Program-made: the position numbers and the translations under genes
Shown here: piece by piece, positions 23,101-36,299 of the stretch
Position numbering within the stretch: the first letter of the stretch is position 1
Layout of the letters: every line of letters starts with the position of its first letter
Source: Acanthornis magna
Taxonomy: Eukaryota > Chordata > Aves > Passeriformes > Acanthizidae
DNA: 64,000 nt
Reading direction: 5' to 3'
Assembly: GCA_036785705.1 (NCBI GenBank)
Contig: JAWUZG010000007.1
Span: 310,001 to 374,000, forward strand
The notes under the pieces: model-generated
Told to the model about the DNA's origin: nothing
Database searches by the model: none
Seen by the model: only the letters and a program-made list of their open reading frames with translations

Positions 23101-26100
23101 ACATTTCCAAAACTGTCCTTAGGTTTTTTTTTAGTTCCTGTGCAGAATAAAGTGTACTCTAAAATGGGTATGTGGGCATGGTAAGATTCCAAGCAAGGTG
23201 ATCCACTGATGTACGCTAGCACAGAAAACCCATCGAGTGAGCACGCCCAAGCTGTAGTTAATTCTAGTGTTTGCTTCAGCATAAAATGATGGATATATCC
23301 ATAATTTAAAGTGCAATGTGATACAGAGACATCCAAGGTACAAAATCAGTTTGCTGCATCATACAGGATAACATTAGGCAAAGACACAATTTTGAATCTC
23401 AGAGGTGTTTTCTTTATAGGATTTTGAGCTTTCCTGTATAGGAATAAATGAGTTAATATATAAACAGTCTAGCATCAAAAATGTTAAATTCTTTAACTGT
23501 GCTTATCAGGGCATGCATAGCATACATTTTTGTGGGGTGTTTTTTGTCATTCTGATGTTTTCTAAGTGCTACTAAATTCTTGAAATGTGCAAGTGTCTCT
23601 GATCATACTCTGGATATTATTATTCTTTCTCATGCACAACTGATGAATAACCACCATAGAGGAGAAAAGCAGTTGAAGAGGGGTTTTTTTTGAACCTTAA
23701 TATTTTTCCATACTGTATTATCAATCATTTTAAGGTGAGTAAAGTCTTAAGAGGTTTTTGGAAATTTTAACAGTCGTTTTAGTACTTCAGCAAGTTTTGG
23801 CACTAGTGGTTTTATGTGCTTGAATGCTCAGCTACCTGAGGACTAAAACATCTTATTTCTATGATCATAATAATTTAAGAAGTTCAGTAGATTCTGGGAC
23901 TGCCTGTAATTGCAGCAGGTGAAACCTGGTTGTTTATCATGTTTTGAATATTTCTGTGGCTTTTAAATTCTGCAGTGAACTTGCTATCCCATAATCTCCC
24001 AGTGAACATTCTATCTGGCAACTTAAAATGCCTTGCAGTCTTGTATCTCTGTCTCTGCTGGTGACAGTACCACCCTGAAACAGGATTTCTAGTAACCCCT
24101 TTAAACAACACTCTGTTTTGTCCAGCAGTTGAAATTCCTTTACATCTTAAGATATAAGTTAGGGGTGAATTAAGGGTGATGAAGATTTAAAAATAGGAAG
24201 CAAAGTGAGTTGTACATCACAGTCTTACCCTTATGACCTCACTTTACAATTGAGGTATTATAAAATAGCTGTAAACAGTCAAACTCCTCTGCAAGAAATT
24301 ATTAAATATAATAAGCCACACTGGAGACTCAGTACCTTAGAAGCTGTTCTCAGTCCCCAGGAAGCTGGGAAATTCTGGATGGGAAATGAAATCACAGCAG
24401 TTAGATTTCAAACCAAGACTGTCTAAAATTTTATGATTTTTAGGCTGTCAGCTATTTCCGAAGAGGATTTAAACAAAGACCAAAAGGATCAATACACCCC
24501 CAATGGCAACTTGTAAAATGCGCAAGTACTCTTTTTTTGGTTTGGTTTGATTTGGTTTTTTTAAACACATATAGCTAAATAGAAATTAAGATTTTGCTTC
24601 ATATTTCCTGACTTTGATGAGATTTTCTGCACTTTTTACTCTCTGAATGTCGTAAAAGTATGAGGTATAGTTGAAAAATCCCAGCTGCAAAGATTTTCAT
24701 AAAGATATATTACACTAGACAGGCCATGGTACCTGGTTCCAGTGCCTGATCTTACGAGTGATTACCCTCATGAGTTTGCTTATGCTGGGCAGTAGTTCTA
24801 CTGAATATTTATTTTCCTTCTGTCTTTTGCCTATCCAGTTTTTTTCCCCCTCTCAGTTTTAGCATGTGATAGTTCTGTAAGCATGAGCACAGATCTGTTA
24901 TTGTTGGGCCTCACCTCCTCAGTTACAGAATTCCTGGACCTAAGTGTTCCTGTTGTTGCTCTGTTGCTAAAAGTCAGAAGTGTCACTGGGAGAAATACAG
25001 ACTTTGATCTGGCGGCTGGCATTTGTTTTTTTGAATTGACAGTAGATGCCCATAATGGTAAAGGAAAGAATGCGAATTAGGAGCTCTTTGACACCTAACT
25101 GCTTCAGAACTTTGAAGATAAATGTAGGGACCTTAAATTTGACTTCTGAGTGACTGAGAAGCCAGCAGAGAGTAGAAGTAAGTGTCTGTGTATTCTGAAC
25201 TTTTAGTTTTGACTTCATCAAAAGAGAAAAGGTGGAACTGCGATGTCCGTCCTTTGTGTTTAATGAAAAAAAAAAAGAAGTTATACAATCTATGAGAAAT
25301 TTATGTAGTGATAAGTATAAAGACGAAGGGAAGAAATCCAAGAAAAATATTTTTATGGACTTGATCTTAACATTCAATATAAGTGCTTACAGAAAACAGT
25401 ATTGAAAGAACATTTTTTGACCTGTTGGAGTCCTCCAAGTTTCAATTCTTAGCTCCTTCTCTTTGTCATTGTGTATTTATGATATTGATCCTCTTCTGAA
25501 ATGCAAAGTGTCATCTCTGTGGGGGTGGACCAATTGTTTATAGGTCAAATAAATATTTACATAGCTTTTTGTATCAAACTCCTGTGTGAGTTGGATAATT
25601 TACAAGATTGTGATAAACCGGGTAATGTTTTAAATTCAAACACAGAGAGCTTGGATGTTTGGTGTACGACTCTTCATGGTTCCTTTCTGATGAATCCTAT
25701 TGATTTTGTTGTATATTTCAAACAACTCAGGATACAGTTTTGTTAGCTATTAAAAACTATCATTATACAGCAGACAGAGATAGCAGAATACATATATAGC
25801 TAGAAAAATTTTCTACAAATAGAACTTGTAGTAATTTTGCAATCAAGGCAAAAGTTGCACAAAGTGTTTTACTGCATTTTATTGACTACTTTAGGCTGAA
25901 ATGTTTTAATGATAACATACTAGTCAGCTTCCATTCTTGCAATTTACATGATTCAGATAGAGACATATACAGTAGAATATAGGATGGTCTTAATTTTTAC
26001 TAAATAGGGTTTCAAAGGGAAAAAAAGGTGACCCTTTGAGGCCAGCTCTCATAGAATTATAAAACAGTGGCACAGTTTTTTTGGTTTTCTTCTTTCTTTT

Positions 26101-29100
26101 CTTCTTTCAATGTCCATACTCAGGTACTAGATGCACCCTATCTCTTAATTGAACAAGAGTTCAGGTGGAGTCTACTACTGCCAAGATTTTATTAGTGAGA
26201 AAAGCAGTTGTCTGTGCTGGAGGAAGTTTTTAAAATTTCGAGAATTATCAGCACAGAAACAATTCCTTGTATTCTTAGTGGGTTTGGAAGATTGTAGACT
26301 GCCTCTTATATGGTATGATACCTAAAATACAATCCTATGGTTTTTCATATTACACTATACAAAGTTAGTGTACAAAAAAGTGAGTCCAGTTTATGTGCAG
26401 GTCTTGTAATTGATTTGTCATTTGGAAATATTAAGTCTTTTGCAGAAAACATTCCATGCTATCATGGCTTTCTATATACTGAAATCCTGGCTTCCCTGAA
26501 GAAGAGTCAAAAGTGACACTGCCTTCAAGATCTCAAGAGGAACATAAAATAAAACATTTAGAAGTGCACTTCCAAGGAGACAGAGGAAAATGGGAAGGAA
26601 AGGATGTCATGTGAGTGCGTTAGAGGCATCTTATTTTCTCTCTGTGCTTGGTTTATGATTGCCTGACAGCCCACAAACACTCTAAAACTCTATATAATGT
26701 GATGACCTGCAAGGACAAAGTTATATCCCATACCTTTGGAGATCAAATAAAATTCAACTATAGACAATTCCTTTTTAATGCTGTTGAGGTTCAGCCATTT
26801 TACACCCATATTGTGCATAATCATTACTACCAAGCTTTTAGTAATTTTTTTAAATAGTAGTCCTTCCTTGCCCTCTCCTTTACACACTAATACAGCCCTT
26901 GAGTTTTAGACTCCTTTTGAGTCCTGACAGAGGGATTGTGTGTTCTCATTAATTTAATTCTTCTCAAGCTATGTCTTTTCTGAACAATTTATATGCATAG
27001 TATGGAACCTGTTGTATCTTATCTCCGCAGTTTTTTCCACTATACCTCATGTCAGATTTCATCAGACCCACTTTGTAAATAACCTTAAGCAACTCTTCTT
27101 GGTCATGAGGGATTGTGGCTACCAAATGATGTCTCTGGGAACAGCCTCTCCCCATGTGTTTCCCTTTTATGATGCCATTATCTGTTGTTGCTTGAAAAGG
27201 ATGCTGGAGATGCTATCTGCTAGATATATTTTTTTCACATACGATACACGTGAAGAAAGGCACACCCATGTAGTACAATTCATTTACCCACTCAGCCAGT
27301 TGGACTCAACAGGTTTATAAAAATGGGGTTCATATTTCAGGACTACATTATGTAATTCAAATTAGTTGGATCTCTTTCTACTGTAGTTTTTATCCCTTTG
27401 ATTTGAATCATGCCTCATACCATCCTAACCAAAACATAATTTATAATGGACAAGTCATACTTCAAAATATAGGCTTTGCTATGTTAATAAGAGAGCACAA
27501 TAACTTGCTCACTAGTCTAATTGCATCACTGACTGTTACCATTACAAAATCTTCAAGAACGTTTAATATAAGTTTGTATTTGTTGCTGCCTTGTGGTTTT
27601 CTGAATAGATTACTACGGGTTGTTTGAAGACCTTGGTATTACTGATGTCATGAGCAGCAGCAGTTTCCACATTCAAGACAAGGTAGAATGACTAGGTTAA
27701 GGCAGGTGAGGAAACAGACATCTGTGACTGAGAAAACAGACATCTAGTGGTTCTGCCTGATGCATAGAATCAGCTTGGAGTCTAATTCAGAACACTACAT
27801 TGGAGATCCTGATGGTTTCTGTATCATAAGCAGCATAGAGCCGAATATAAAATGGAACTGACTGTACAGGGCTTTAGAAATATTTCATGTGAATTTCACT
27901 CTTCTTTCATGGACAAGAACTTTGTCCATGAAATTTTCAAGAATTTTCACATGTGCCTATGTGTTCCTTTTGTTTGCTTAAAGAAAAACTCCAAGAAAGC
28001 ACACCAGCAAACCCTATGATTGTCTTTTTAATTGCATGAACGTATCTCAAAAACCAAAGCTTAATTTTTTATGGAAGTACATATTTCTTTTTCCTTTACC
28101 TTCATGTGCAAGGTTAGTTTTTACCTGTTATACAGGTCATTGTTATCACGGACTGTAGGAAGAGCTTTGGAAGTCTAGAAAAAAGATCGTTTTGAGGGCT
28201 GTGTTTCCAAGTTGTGTTTGCTGGAACAGAGAAAGATGAACCAGTTTGGCACATAGTTCTCACAGCTTCCTTACCCCTGAGTGTTAATGACTTTCAAATT
28301 TTGTCCATTTGAGTAGGGTCCTTTATAGACCTTGTGTCAGTGGAAATCAGAAGTCTTTGATCTGTTCTGTCTCTGCTCTGCCTCCTTGCCACCCTGCAAT
28401 TCGGTGTCTTGTTCCCTGTGAAAAGCAAGGCAAGAACTAACAGATGATTTGGCTGCAGATGGCTTTTGCCATCTATTGTAAGATGCGTTCTTTTGAGCAT
28501 TGAGCACTCTGACCATAGCTGCTGCTATGGTTGCACCTGGCTGCTGGAACCTAGGGAAATGTCTGAATTTCTTCTCTGCTGAAGAAAAATTCCTGAATGG
28601 AAGCAGGCAGATGTTTAGCAAACCTTGTTAGGCAATAACTTGATTTTATGCATGGACAGTGGACAACTTCAGGGTTACTGATTTTAATTTCTTTTGCGGA
28701 CAAGTATTTGAGACACAACACTGTGATTAATTCCTCGTGTTCATTGAAACAACATTGTCATATACCACTGTTACCTGACAAAATCCAGGCTTTATCAGGG
28801 ACATAGTGTTCTGTGACAGGTCACACTGCTTTACTTGGTAAATTTACAAATTTGTGAAAAAAGGTAATAAGTGAACTGAATTGATATTGTTCAAATCAAA
28901 CTAATCTGGAAATAATAGGCCAGCTCTACAAATTTGTCTTGAAAAAGTATTAATGTTAATAGTAAAATACAACATAAAAGTGAATACTTAAAATCACATA
29001 GCTCCCGTACATAAAACTAGTGCAAGAGCAATTGTTCCTTTTTTGCTGCTCTTTGATAGAGTTAATAAAATAATAAATAAAAGTGATACAGTGGCAATGA

Positions 29101-32100
29101 TTTACTTGAATTTTCAAAAATTCTTTTGATGTGTTTTCTCAAAAATACTTTAAAAAAGTTACAGATGAAAGCCCAGAAATGTGAGGTAAAACTGGAGCAA
29201 GAAAAGAATGGGTACTGGAGAGAGCAGGATACCTCACTGCTTTTCTTTGAGTTAATATTTGTGTGTGTTTTAAGAAGAAATTGGATAGTGAATAAATGTT
29301 TACTTTGCCATGTTGATCCATTTTATTTAGTGAAAATGATGGCTGAATGTGAGAATGAAACATTTTACTTGTGTTATTGAACTTCTGTGCACACCTGCTA
29401 ACTGTATGCATGTTGAATTTGTAGTATAAAGAGATTTACCCTGCTCTGTGCTTAACTTTTTAATTTCGCCAGAAAGATACTTTAGAAATCTTCCCCGAGA
29501 AGATATCAAATAAATAGTTTTGGAATTCATAATGCCAAATGTGAGTCATTTAGCAATAGGTATATGTAAAGTGAAAAGAAAAGGAGTTAGCAGGAAACTA
29601 ACTGATGCATTTGGAGCTGAGAGCATTTTATTGAGCAATAAAAGAAAAAATCCAGTTGGTTCTCACTAAAAAAACTAGTGATACTTCAGAGCTGCATTCT
29701 AAGAACAATTAAAAGAATTTTGTTAAAAGAATTCTGTGCAAATTTTGCTCATTTTGGTTAATAGCACTTCGCAAGTGTCCTGCTTGGAGAGTGAACTAAG
29801 TTCGTGGTGGAAAGAGACTTGGTATATTTTAGCATTGAAAGAGAATGGCATTAGGCTTTATTGATGAGGAAAATTTATGCCATACAGAATTACCCAATAC
29901 GAAGTATCAAAGGAATCTCTTTTCCATTTTGTAGACTGCAAAATAATTGGCAGAATTCTTTATCACTTGCTCTGCTTAGAGTTTAACAACATAGGTCTAG
30001 TTCTTCCAACTGGCAATGCACTATTTTCAAGTATGTAAAAGTTTCAGGGATATCATAAGTCAATTGAATAAGAAAATTGGGAAGAACTTCAGTATTTATT
30101 TCCCCTGACAGCATTTCCCCTCACTCTGCTCTCTCTTTCTCCAAAGTAAACTCCAACTCTTTGTTTATATGGGAAATTCTGTGGAGTTTGTGATACTCAC
30201 AAAAGTTAGAAATAGCCAGCAGCTCTTAACTCATGTAGTCTTTTGTTCTGCCAGCGTAGCTTGCTCTTGACAGCACATTTTCTTGTGCATTTTTCAACCT
30301 ACTTTCGTAAGTTCTAAGCAATGTAGGTTCTACCACTTCCTCTGGGAGACTGTTCCCCCGTTTAATAGATTTCATAGTCAGCAAGAGTGAGCTATGTCCA
30401 CAAGAGATTAAAATGGTCACTAATCTTACCACCTTCCAGACTAAATGTCATCCCCATCTGTCTGCTACCGCTTTCTTTCAGTATCTAAAAAAAACATTGA
30501 AATTGTTAGATGAGTGGCACTATGAAGAAATCTACATGCATAGGAAAGGATGCACTGAAAGAGGCAAAAGATCAACTGTATTCAGGCTTATGCTGATTTG
30601 ATTGACTTGACCCAGAACTTTTCCTGTTGTTTTCTTTGTCAAGCTCTTTGACACCCTGGTGATAGTTGTAGTTAAAGCAGCTGGCTAGATGAGAGGGAAG
30701 TCATAATATTGAAACATGTTTCTATAACAACAGATGGAGCAGCAGCTATGAACGGATCCAAGGCAGGTTATCCAGAGAAAGTGCTCTGATTTTCCAGCTT
30801 TTTGAATTGCCAGTGTGTTGCATATCAGTAATTGCTGAGAGGAAAAGACTCTTGACATAGAAATAATAGTAAAGATTAACTCTTCAGACAGTGAGATTTG
30901 AAATTCTAAACACACAAAGCTGGTTTACAGTGCTATATAATTGACATGGTGCTGACACAGAGTCACAACTGTGTTGGTTATTGTGCAGATCTAGAGAAAA
31001 GGACATTCACTGTGCCATAAACAAAAGGGTGTGGGATGTCCACAGAGACTGACAAGATAGAAACAGGTAATGGTGATCATAGGTGCCAATTTTTTGTTTC
31101 CAGGTTATTGTCTTTGCCTAAACCGTGTATGGTGGTACAGAGAAGAATGATGGAAATGTAAGAGATGTGTAAACTTACAGGTTTGTATTATTCACATGCA
31201 TGCTAATTTAACAAATGTACACTAATGCCTGAATAAATTTCTGTTATTCTGATATGGATTTTGAGAAAGAAAAGTTAGCAGTTACCATTAAAAAAACCTT
31301 TGGAGATTTGTTTTTGACTTTTCCCAAGGTCTCTAACTGAGATAAACTTTTTGAAAAAGATAATGGAATATATTTGATAGAAAGAAATAAACAATTTAAA
31401 GATCAGAACCTTTTGCTGCAGTTTGCATCTTTAAACTGAACTCCAGAACTTGGGGGACCTCTACAATGAGCTGCCCACTGAAGAAAAACGTAATAGAGGA
31501 TTTGTGTTCATCAATTACATTTCCACTAAACTTTGAGGCTAGACAGAGACTGATATTCAGAATTAGTGAAATATCACAGATTTAACTACGAAGTTTTTCA
31601 GTTGATGCTGTAGCTTAGCCCCTTACCTTTTCTTCTCACTCAAAATCTACTTTGACTTCTTTAAGAACACAAGGACTTCTTTTGATGTTCGCTATGTTTT
31701 CAGAAAACTGAAGCATCTCAGTGGTAAAAGAAAAAACAACAAAACAAGTGATATAAAGGAGACAAAATAGCCTCCACCTTTTTACTGCCCCAATACAGAT
31801 TTTTTGTAACCACACTTGTTAAGATGGTCTGCAAAATTTCTTAGTGTTGTCTGAAAAAGGACAGCTCGTACTTCTAACTACTGCTTTGAAGTCAAAGACT
31901 GAAAATGCCAAGAGCTCTAATTCACTGCTGAAGAAGTGCCTCAGTACTCTGAGCAAAGATGTATGCAAAACAACTGCACTTTTTTGGAGACTCTCCAGGT
32001 TGCAACTAGGTCTGACAGAACTTAACTTGTGTACAAGGCAACAGCAAGCAAGTAAAAACTTTCCCTTTTGCATTGTGTAGGTTGAGCTGTTTTGCTCTTG

Positions 32101-35100
32101 GTGCTCAGACATTTCAATGTTCTTTCTACTCGCCTTGTGTCTGAAACGAGACAGAGACCATATTTTCTTCTTTGCACTGTGAAATTCTTACTGCACACTG
32201 GGGAACAGTAACCTAAGCAAAAGCACAATTAATTATGTGTTTCAGACCAGGATACCTCTTATGAATGAAGGAGGGTAAAAGAGCTCTGTGGGTTGTCATT
32301 CAGAATCCCTTGCTTAGAGAATTCTGAGAGAAATGCAGATAGGAAATTAAGGGTTAAAATAATATATTGACTAAGTAATTTTAACTTAATAAAAACTTGC
32401 TGTAAATGTCTGAAGTAGTTTGGCCAAGTTTTTAAGGGCTCTCAAGAAAGATCTTGAGAGATCATCGTGGACTAGTGATCCCAGACAACAAATGATCCCA
32501 GGATCATATAGAATAAGAAGAGCAATCTATCTAATTGAAGTCAATGCATTTAGGAGTTGTGTTACTTTTGTTAGTAGCAGTTAGAGTATTTTTATCAATT
32601 CTCTTGGTGCTGAAATACTTACTATGTTTCTGAAGATTGGCAATATCCTTAAATTCCAAGTATTCCGTTACATTTATTTCAATAATAGCTTAAAATATAG
32701 TATTAATTTAAAAGCAATAACCTTGAGGGCTGATAAAAAATGCATGTGCAGAAATATATGTCATGGTCATTTGTAAAGATTTGAATATGTCAGTATAAAG
32801 AAAAATTTTTCATTTCCTAGATGTCATATTTTGTCTTTGTTTCTCTCTCAATTACTGCTTTCTCTGCTACATTAACACTGAGCAAGATGTAAATTAAATA
32901 GGTGAAGATGGGGAGAAAGACCATAAGTTTGGCCTCTTAATAACTTGCTGAGTGTTTTCCTTTGCCAAGCCCATCATCATTTGCACTGCTGATCTCCACA
33001 GGGAGAGATCTGGATAAGACCTTTGCAGCTGGTGATTTTCTAAAGGTCCATATTGTTGTCATTGCTGGAGTCTTCTCTCTTCAAGTATACATAGGCTTTG
33101 AAAAGCAATACAAGCTCATTCTTCTTTTTTCTCTTCAAAGTAAATACTTTCACTGGCAAATTAGAAAGAAACAGTCCAGGCATGTATGGTCTGAGTAGCG
33201 GAGGAGTTAATAGAGTGCTCATGGTTTTGGTACTGTTTTTTTATACACTCACTCCACTGGGAGGAAGAATTGAAATACAATAAAATAAATACCAGAATAA
33301 GATATTCGGTCAAATCCAAAAAAGCAGGCAATTGTCATGAACTGCAATGCAACTGCTAATTTATATAAAATATGGAGACAATGAGAAGGAAAGATGTAAG
33401 GGCCAAAGGTGTGCAGCTACATTAGAAAAAGACCTGCACAATGATCTCCTAACCTGTGCCTCAGCATACTGAATCATGATCTTCAACATGCATCCTTCTG
33501 GCAGGATGTTTGGAGGAAAATGTTGTTATATCATCTGCATAGTTACACCTTTTCTGTTTAACTGTTAATGTGAAAACGGGGTGTTTCTATTAATAGTAAA
33601 ATAGTCTTGAAAATAACCTATATTTATAAAGAGATGGCTTTGATGGTGATATGAGTGACAAATCAGGGCAATTTCACATTTTAAGACTAATGCTTTATTA
33701 GATTAACTCATGAATAATATACTTTGTCCTAGTGGTCAGTTCTTACAAATCATACATAATTGGTACATATATAAAGCTGTCAGTCTTTAGCAGTCTTATT
33801 CTGGAAGAGCTATGGGTATACAAAAGCACAGATCTGCTGTAATGTAGTTAGTACTGATAGCTATGGTCCTGAGGGTTTCTTGGTTGCTAATGTCAAATCA
33901 GTCAGCCCTGACAGGTCTTTGATGAGAAGTGGGTCTATGGTCTGCTGCAATTTTATTCCTTCTTGAAACTGAGATTCTTATGCTGTTTAACTGTTTACAT
34001 GAAAGGGCTTCTCCTCTGCCTCTGATGTTGCCCACCTTATATAATTTCTTCTTGCTGGGTACGTGTCCTGTGCATTTGGGAAGCTGCCCTGACTGTTTGC
34101 AGCTCATTGTGCTTCTGTCTGGTAATTTTTGTTCCTTGGATGCCACCTCTTTGAAACTTCAGCCATCCTTCCCTGCCTCATTGGCGATCACACTGTTACA
34201 TATGTGTCACATACATGAGGGTGTGTCTGGTTATACCATCCTTGTATCACAAAACAATTGTGTGCTATTCCTAATTACACCATTGTAGCACACCTGTATC
34301 AAGTCAGTGGTCAGCTGAAACTTCACATATGAACAGAATTAAAGAACTAACTGTACAATTGCTTTAGATGGGTTTCATGTGGAAACGTTTTTGAAGATGT
34401 GAGGGGTTGAACTCCTTGGATACAAGACTGAATTCAAGGTGTGCAAGGAAAGATGGGACAACAGAAGAGTGAGAGGACCAAGAGAATGATTCTGTGTTAG
34501 AGCTGTAGCTGATATTCCAGATGTGTGCACCTGCACGGTGCTTTATGAGGCTCATCACATATCACACTGGCAGTGCAACAGAAGAGATAAAGTAAACTTT
34601 CTCTCTACAGGCACAGTCACTCATCTCTACTATTTTCATGACATGCCATATTGTACTTTCTTATGCAGCCCTTATATGATCTGAGTAATAAAGGATGATG
34701 ATTTCTGGAGAAATTATAATATATCAATGTATTTCTTGATCACTTCTTCCTGATGCTTGCCATAGTAACTCAGTTTTAATGGTGTTGTTCACTCTATTTC
34801 CTTTTGCCCTAGGACAGTGTAGCACAGAAAGCCAGAACCTATAACATTTTAGGAACAGACCGATTCTTTCCTACAACCAAATGTGAAATATGTCCAGATA
34901 TTTTAACTACTTTTGCAGTATCATGAAACATAAACACTATTTCTGTCCCTACAGAGGACATAAAGACACTGCTTTAGTGGCTCTATTTTCAGAGGTAGTT
35001 AGTCATCCCTAGATACCTACAAGAAACATACTTATTGCTATGCTACATCAGGTTTTCTGTTTAAAACTATTTTTATGTGAATGCATTGATTTCATACAGC

Positions 35101-36243
35101 CACAGTTAAAATGAAGCAGCAGTGTGTGGAGATAAAACATAGTGTACAGCTCTGCAAACCTTAATTCAGTCTATTTCTGGCCAGAAGATGTCTGTGAAAA
35201 TGAACTTTGTTAGTTACATGGTGTTGGTCAGTTCTTGGTGTAGAATTATCATCAACTTTCTACATTAATCAGAAGCTCTGACTATGATTGTTTGGGGATT
35301 TTTATTGAAGAAAAGGTGGAAGAGTGTCAATGCTGATGAAGGTTTTTTTAAAATACACTGATTCTTTAAGTACTGACATTACCTTCTTTGTTATTTACCT
35401 CCACACCCACCCACTTCAGTATTTTAGTCTGTGTATTAGTAACAAAGAGTTGTAGGAAGGAGGAATTTTTTTCCATTTGATTGCAATCCATGAAGTTTTC
35501 TTTTTACTTGGAAAATCCAAATATTTTTCAGATTAATTGCAAAAAACTGAGTATATTTTTTCCCAATTTGAAGTCTGGATAAAAAGGCTTTCACATCTTT
35601 GAAATACTCCTGGGTGTAATAATAAATGTTTGCTGCATGTCTTGTGACACAAGCCAGATTTCACAGCTGTCTCTTCCAGGAGAAGGGTAGGTATCATACT
35701 CGCATATTCTTTGACTGAGAAGGAACAGTGTCTTAATTGACGACACTATTTTTGTAAGTTCACTTTGTTACCCCCATAAAAATATTAATGAGCAGGCCTT
35801 TTCTCCCGTTTTTTTCTCTTTGTCCCTTTCTTTTACCTTTTATTTCATTTTAGTTTTACTTATTTCATGCAAAGACAAGATTTGTGTTAACAGTCACCGT
35901 GACAACAGCTTCCCCATAAAATCAGTAATATGCTCAAAACTGTAAATTCCTTTAAATTAATTCCTTTTAAATTACTTTTCTGGAGATGGACTCATGTCAC
36001 AGATGGAGAATCAGTAATTCTGTCTTTTGAAATATTCAGTTTCCAAGAAATTATCTTCTGAAAAAAAATCAGAGATCAGCCCAATGTTTTGCAACCCATG
36101 TAATAAGCAATGATAGGAAAAATAATCAAAAATAATAGATGAACTTTTTTTACCCCATAATATTTTGACCAGAATTGGCCTGGTTAAACTCTTTTGAAAC
36201 GGTGGATATTTCATTTTTTTCCATTTGGGCCTGTGCTTAACCA
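17181..36243. other. Long anonymous AT-rich region
   Basis: I found no gene, LTR or clear LINE in this 19-kb stretch. Perfect or near-perfect short inverted repeats occur at 17,829-17,861, 21,932-21,959, 27,905-27,933 and 32,439-32,460. A stretch at about 30,240-30,430 has a vague resemblance to an old LINE tail. Open frames here are short and lack protein-like features. Confidence 0.4.
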
Positions 36244-36244
36244 G

Positions 36245-36246
36245 AA

Positions 36247-36293
<47 letters not shown>

Positions 36294-36296
36294 ATA
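36245..36296. repeat. (AAAT)n microsatellite
   Basis: About 13 perfect tetranucleotide units are followed by AT-rich sequence. Confidence 0.97.
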
Positions 36297-36299
36297 TTT

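Noticed and set aside
26040..26070. CR1 3'-end word CATAGAATTATAAAA
   Set aside because: Too short, with no further CR1 similarity on either side.
26964..27155. Minus-strand 63-codon frame with a protein-like look (QEELLKVIYKVGLMKSD)
   Set aside because: No family recognised, no splice or start context, and a longer frame lies on the opposite strand.
30230..30440. Possible ancient LINE 3' tail (CTACCACTTCCTCTGGGAG resembles old CR1-type tails)
   Set aside because: The resemblance is limited to a short stretch and no endpoints or target duplications are visible.
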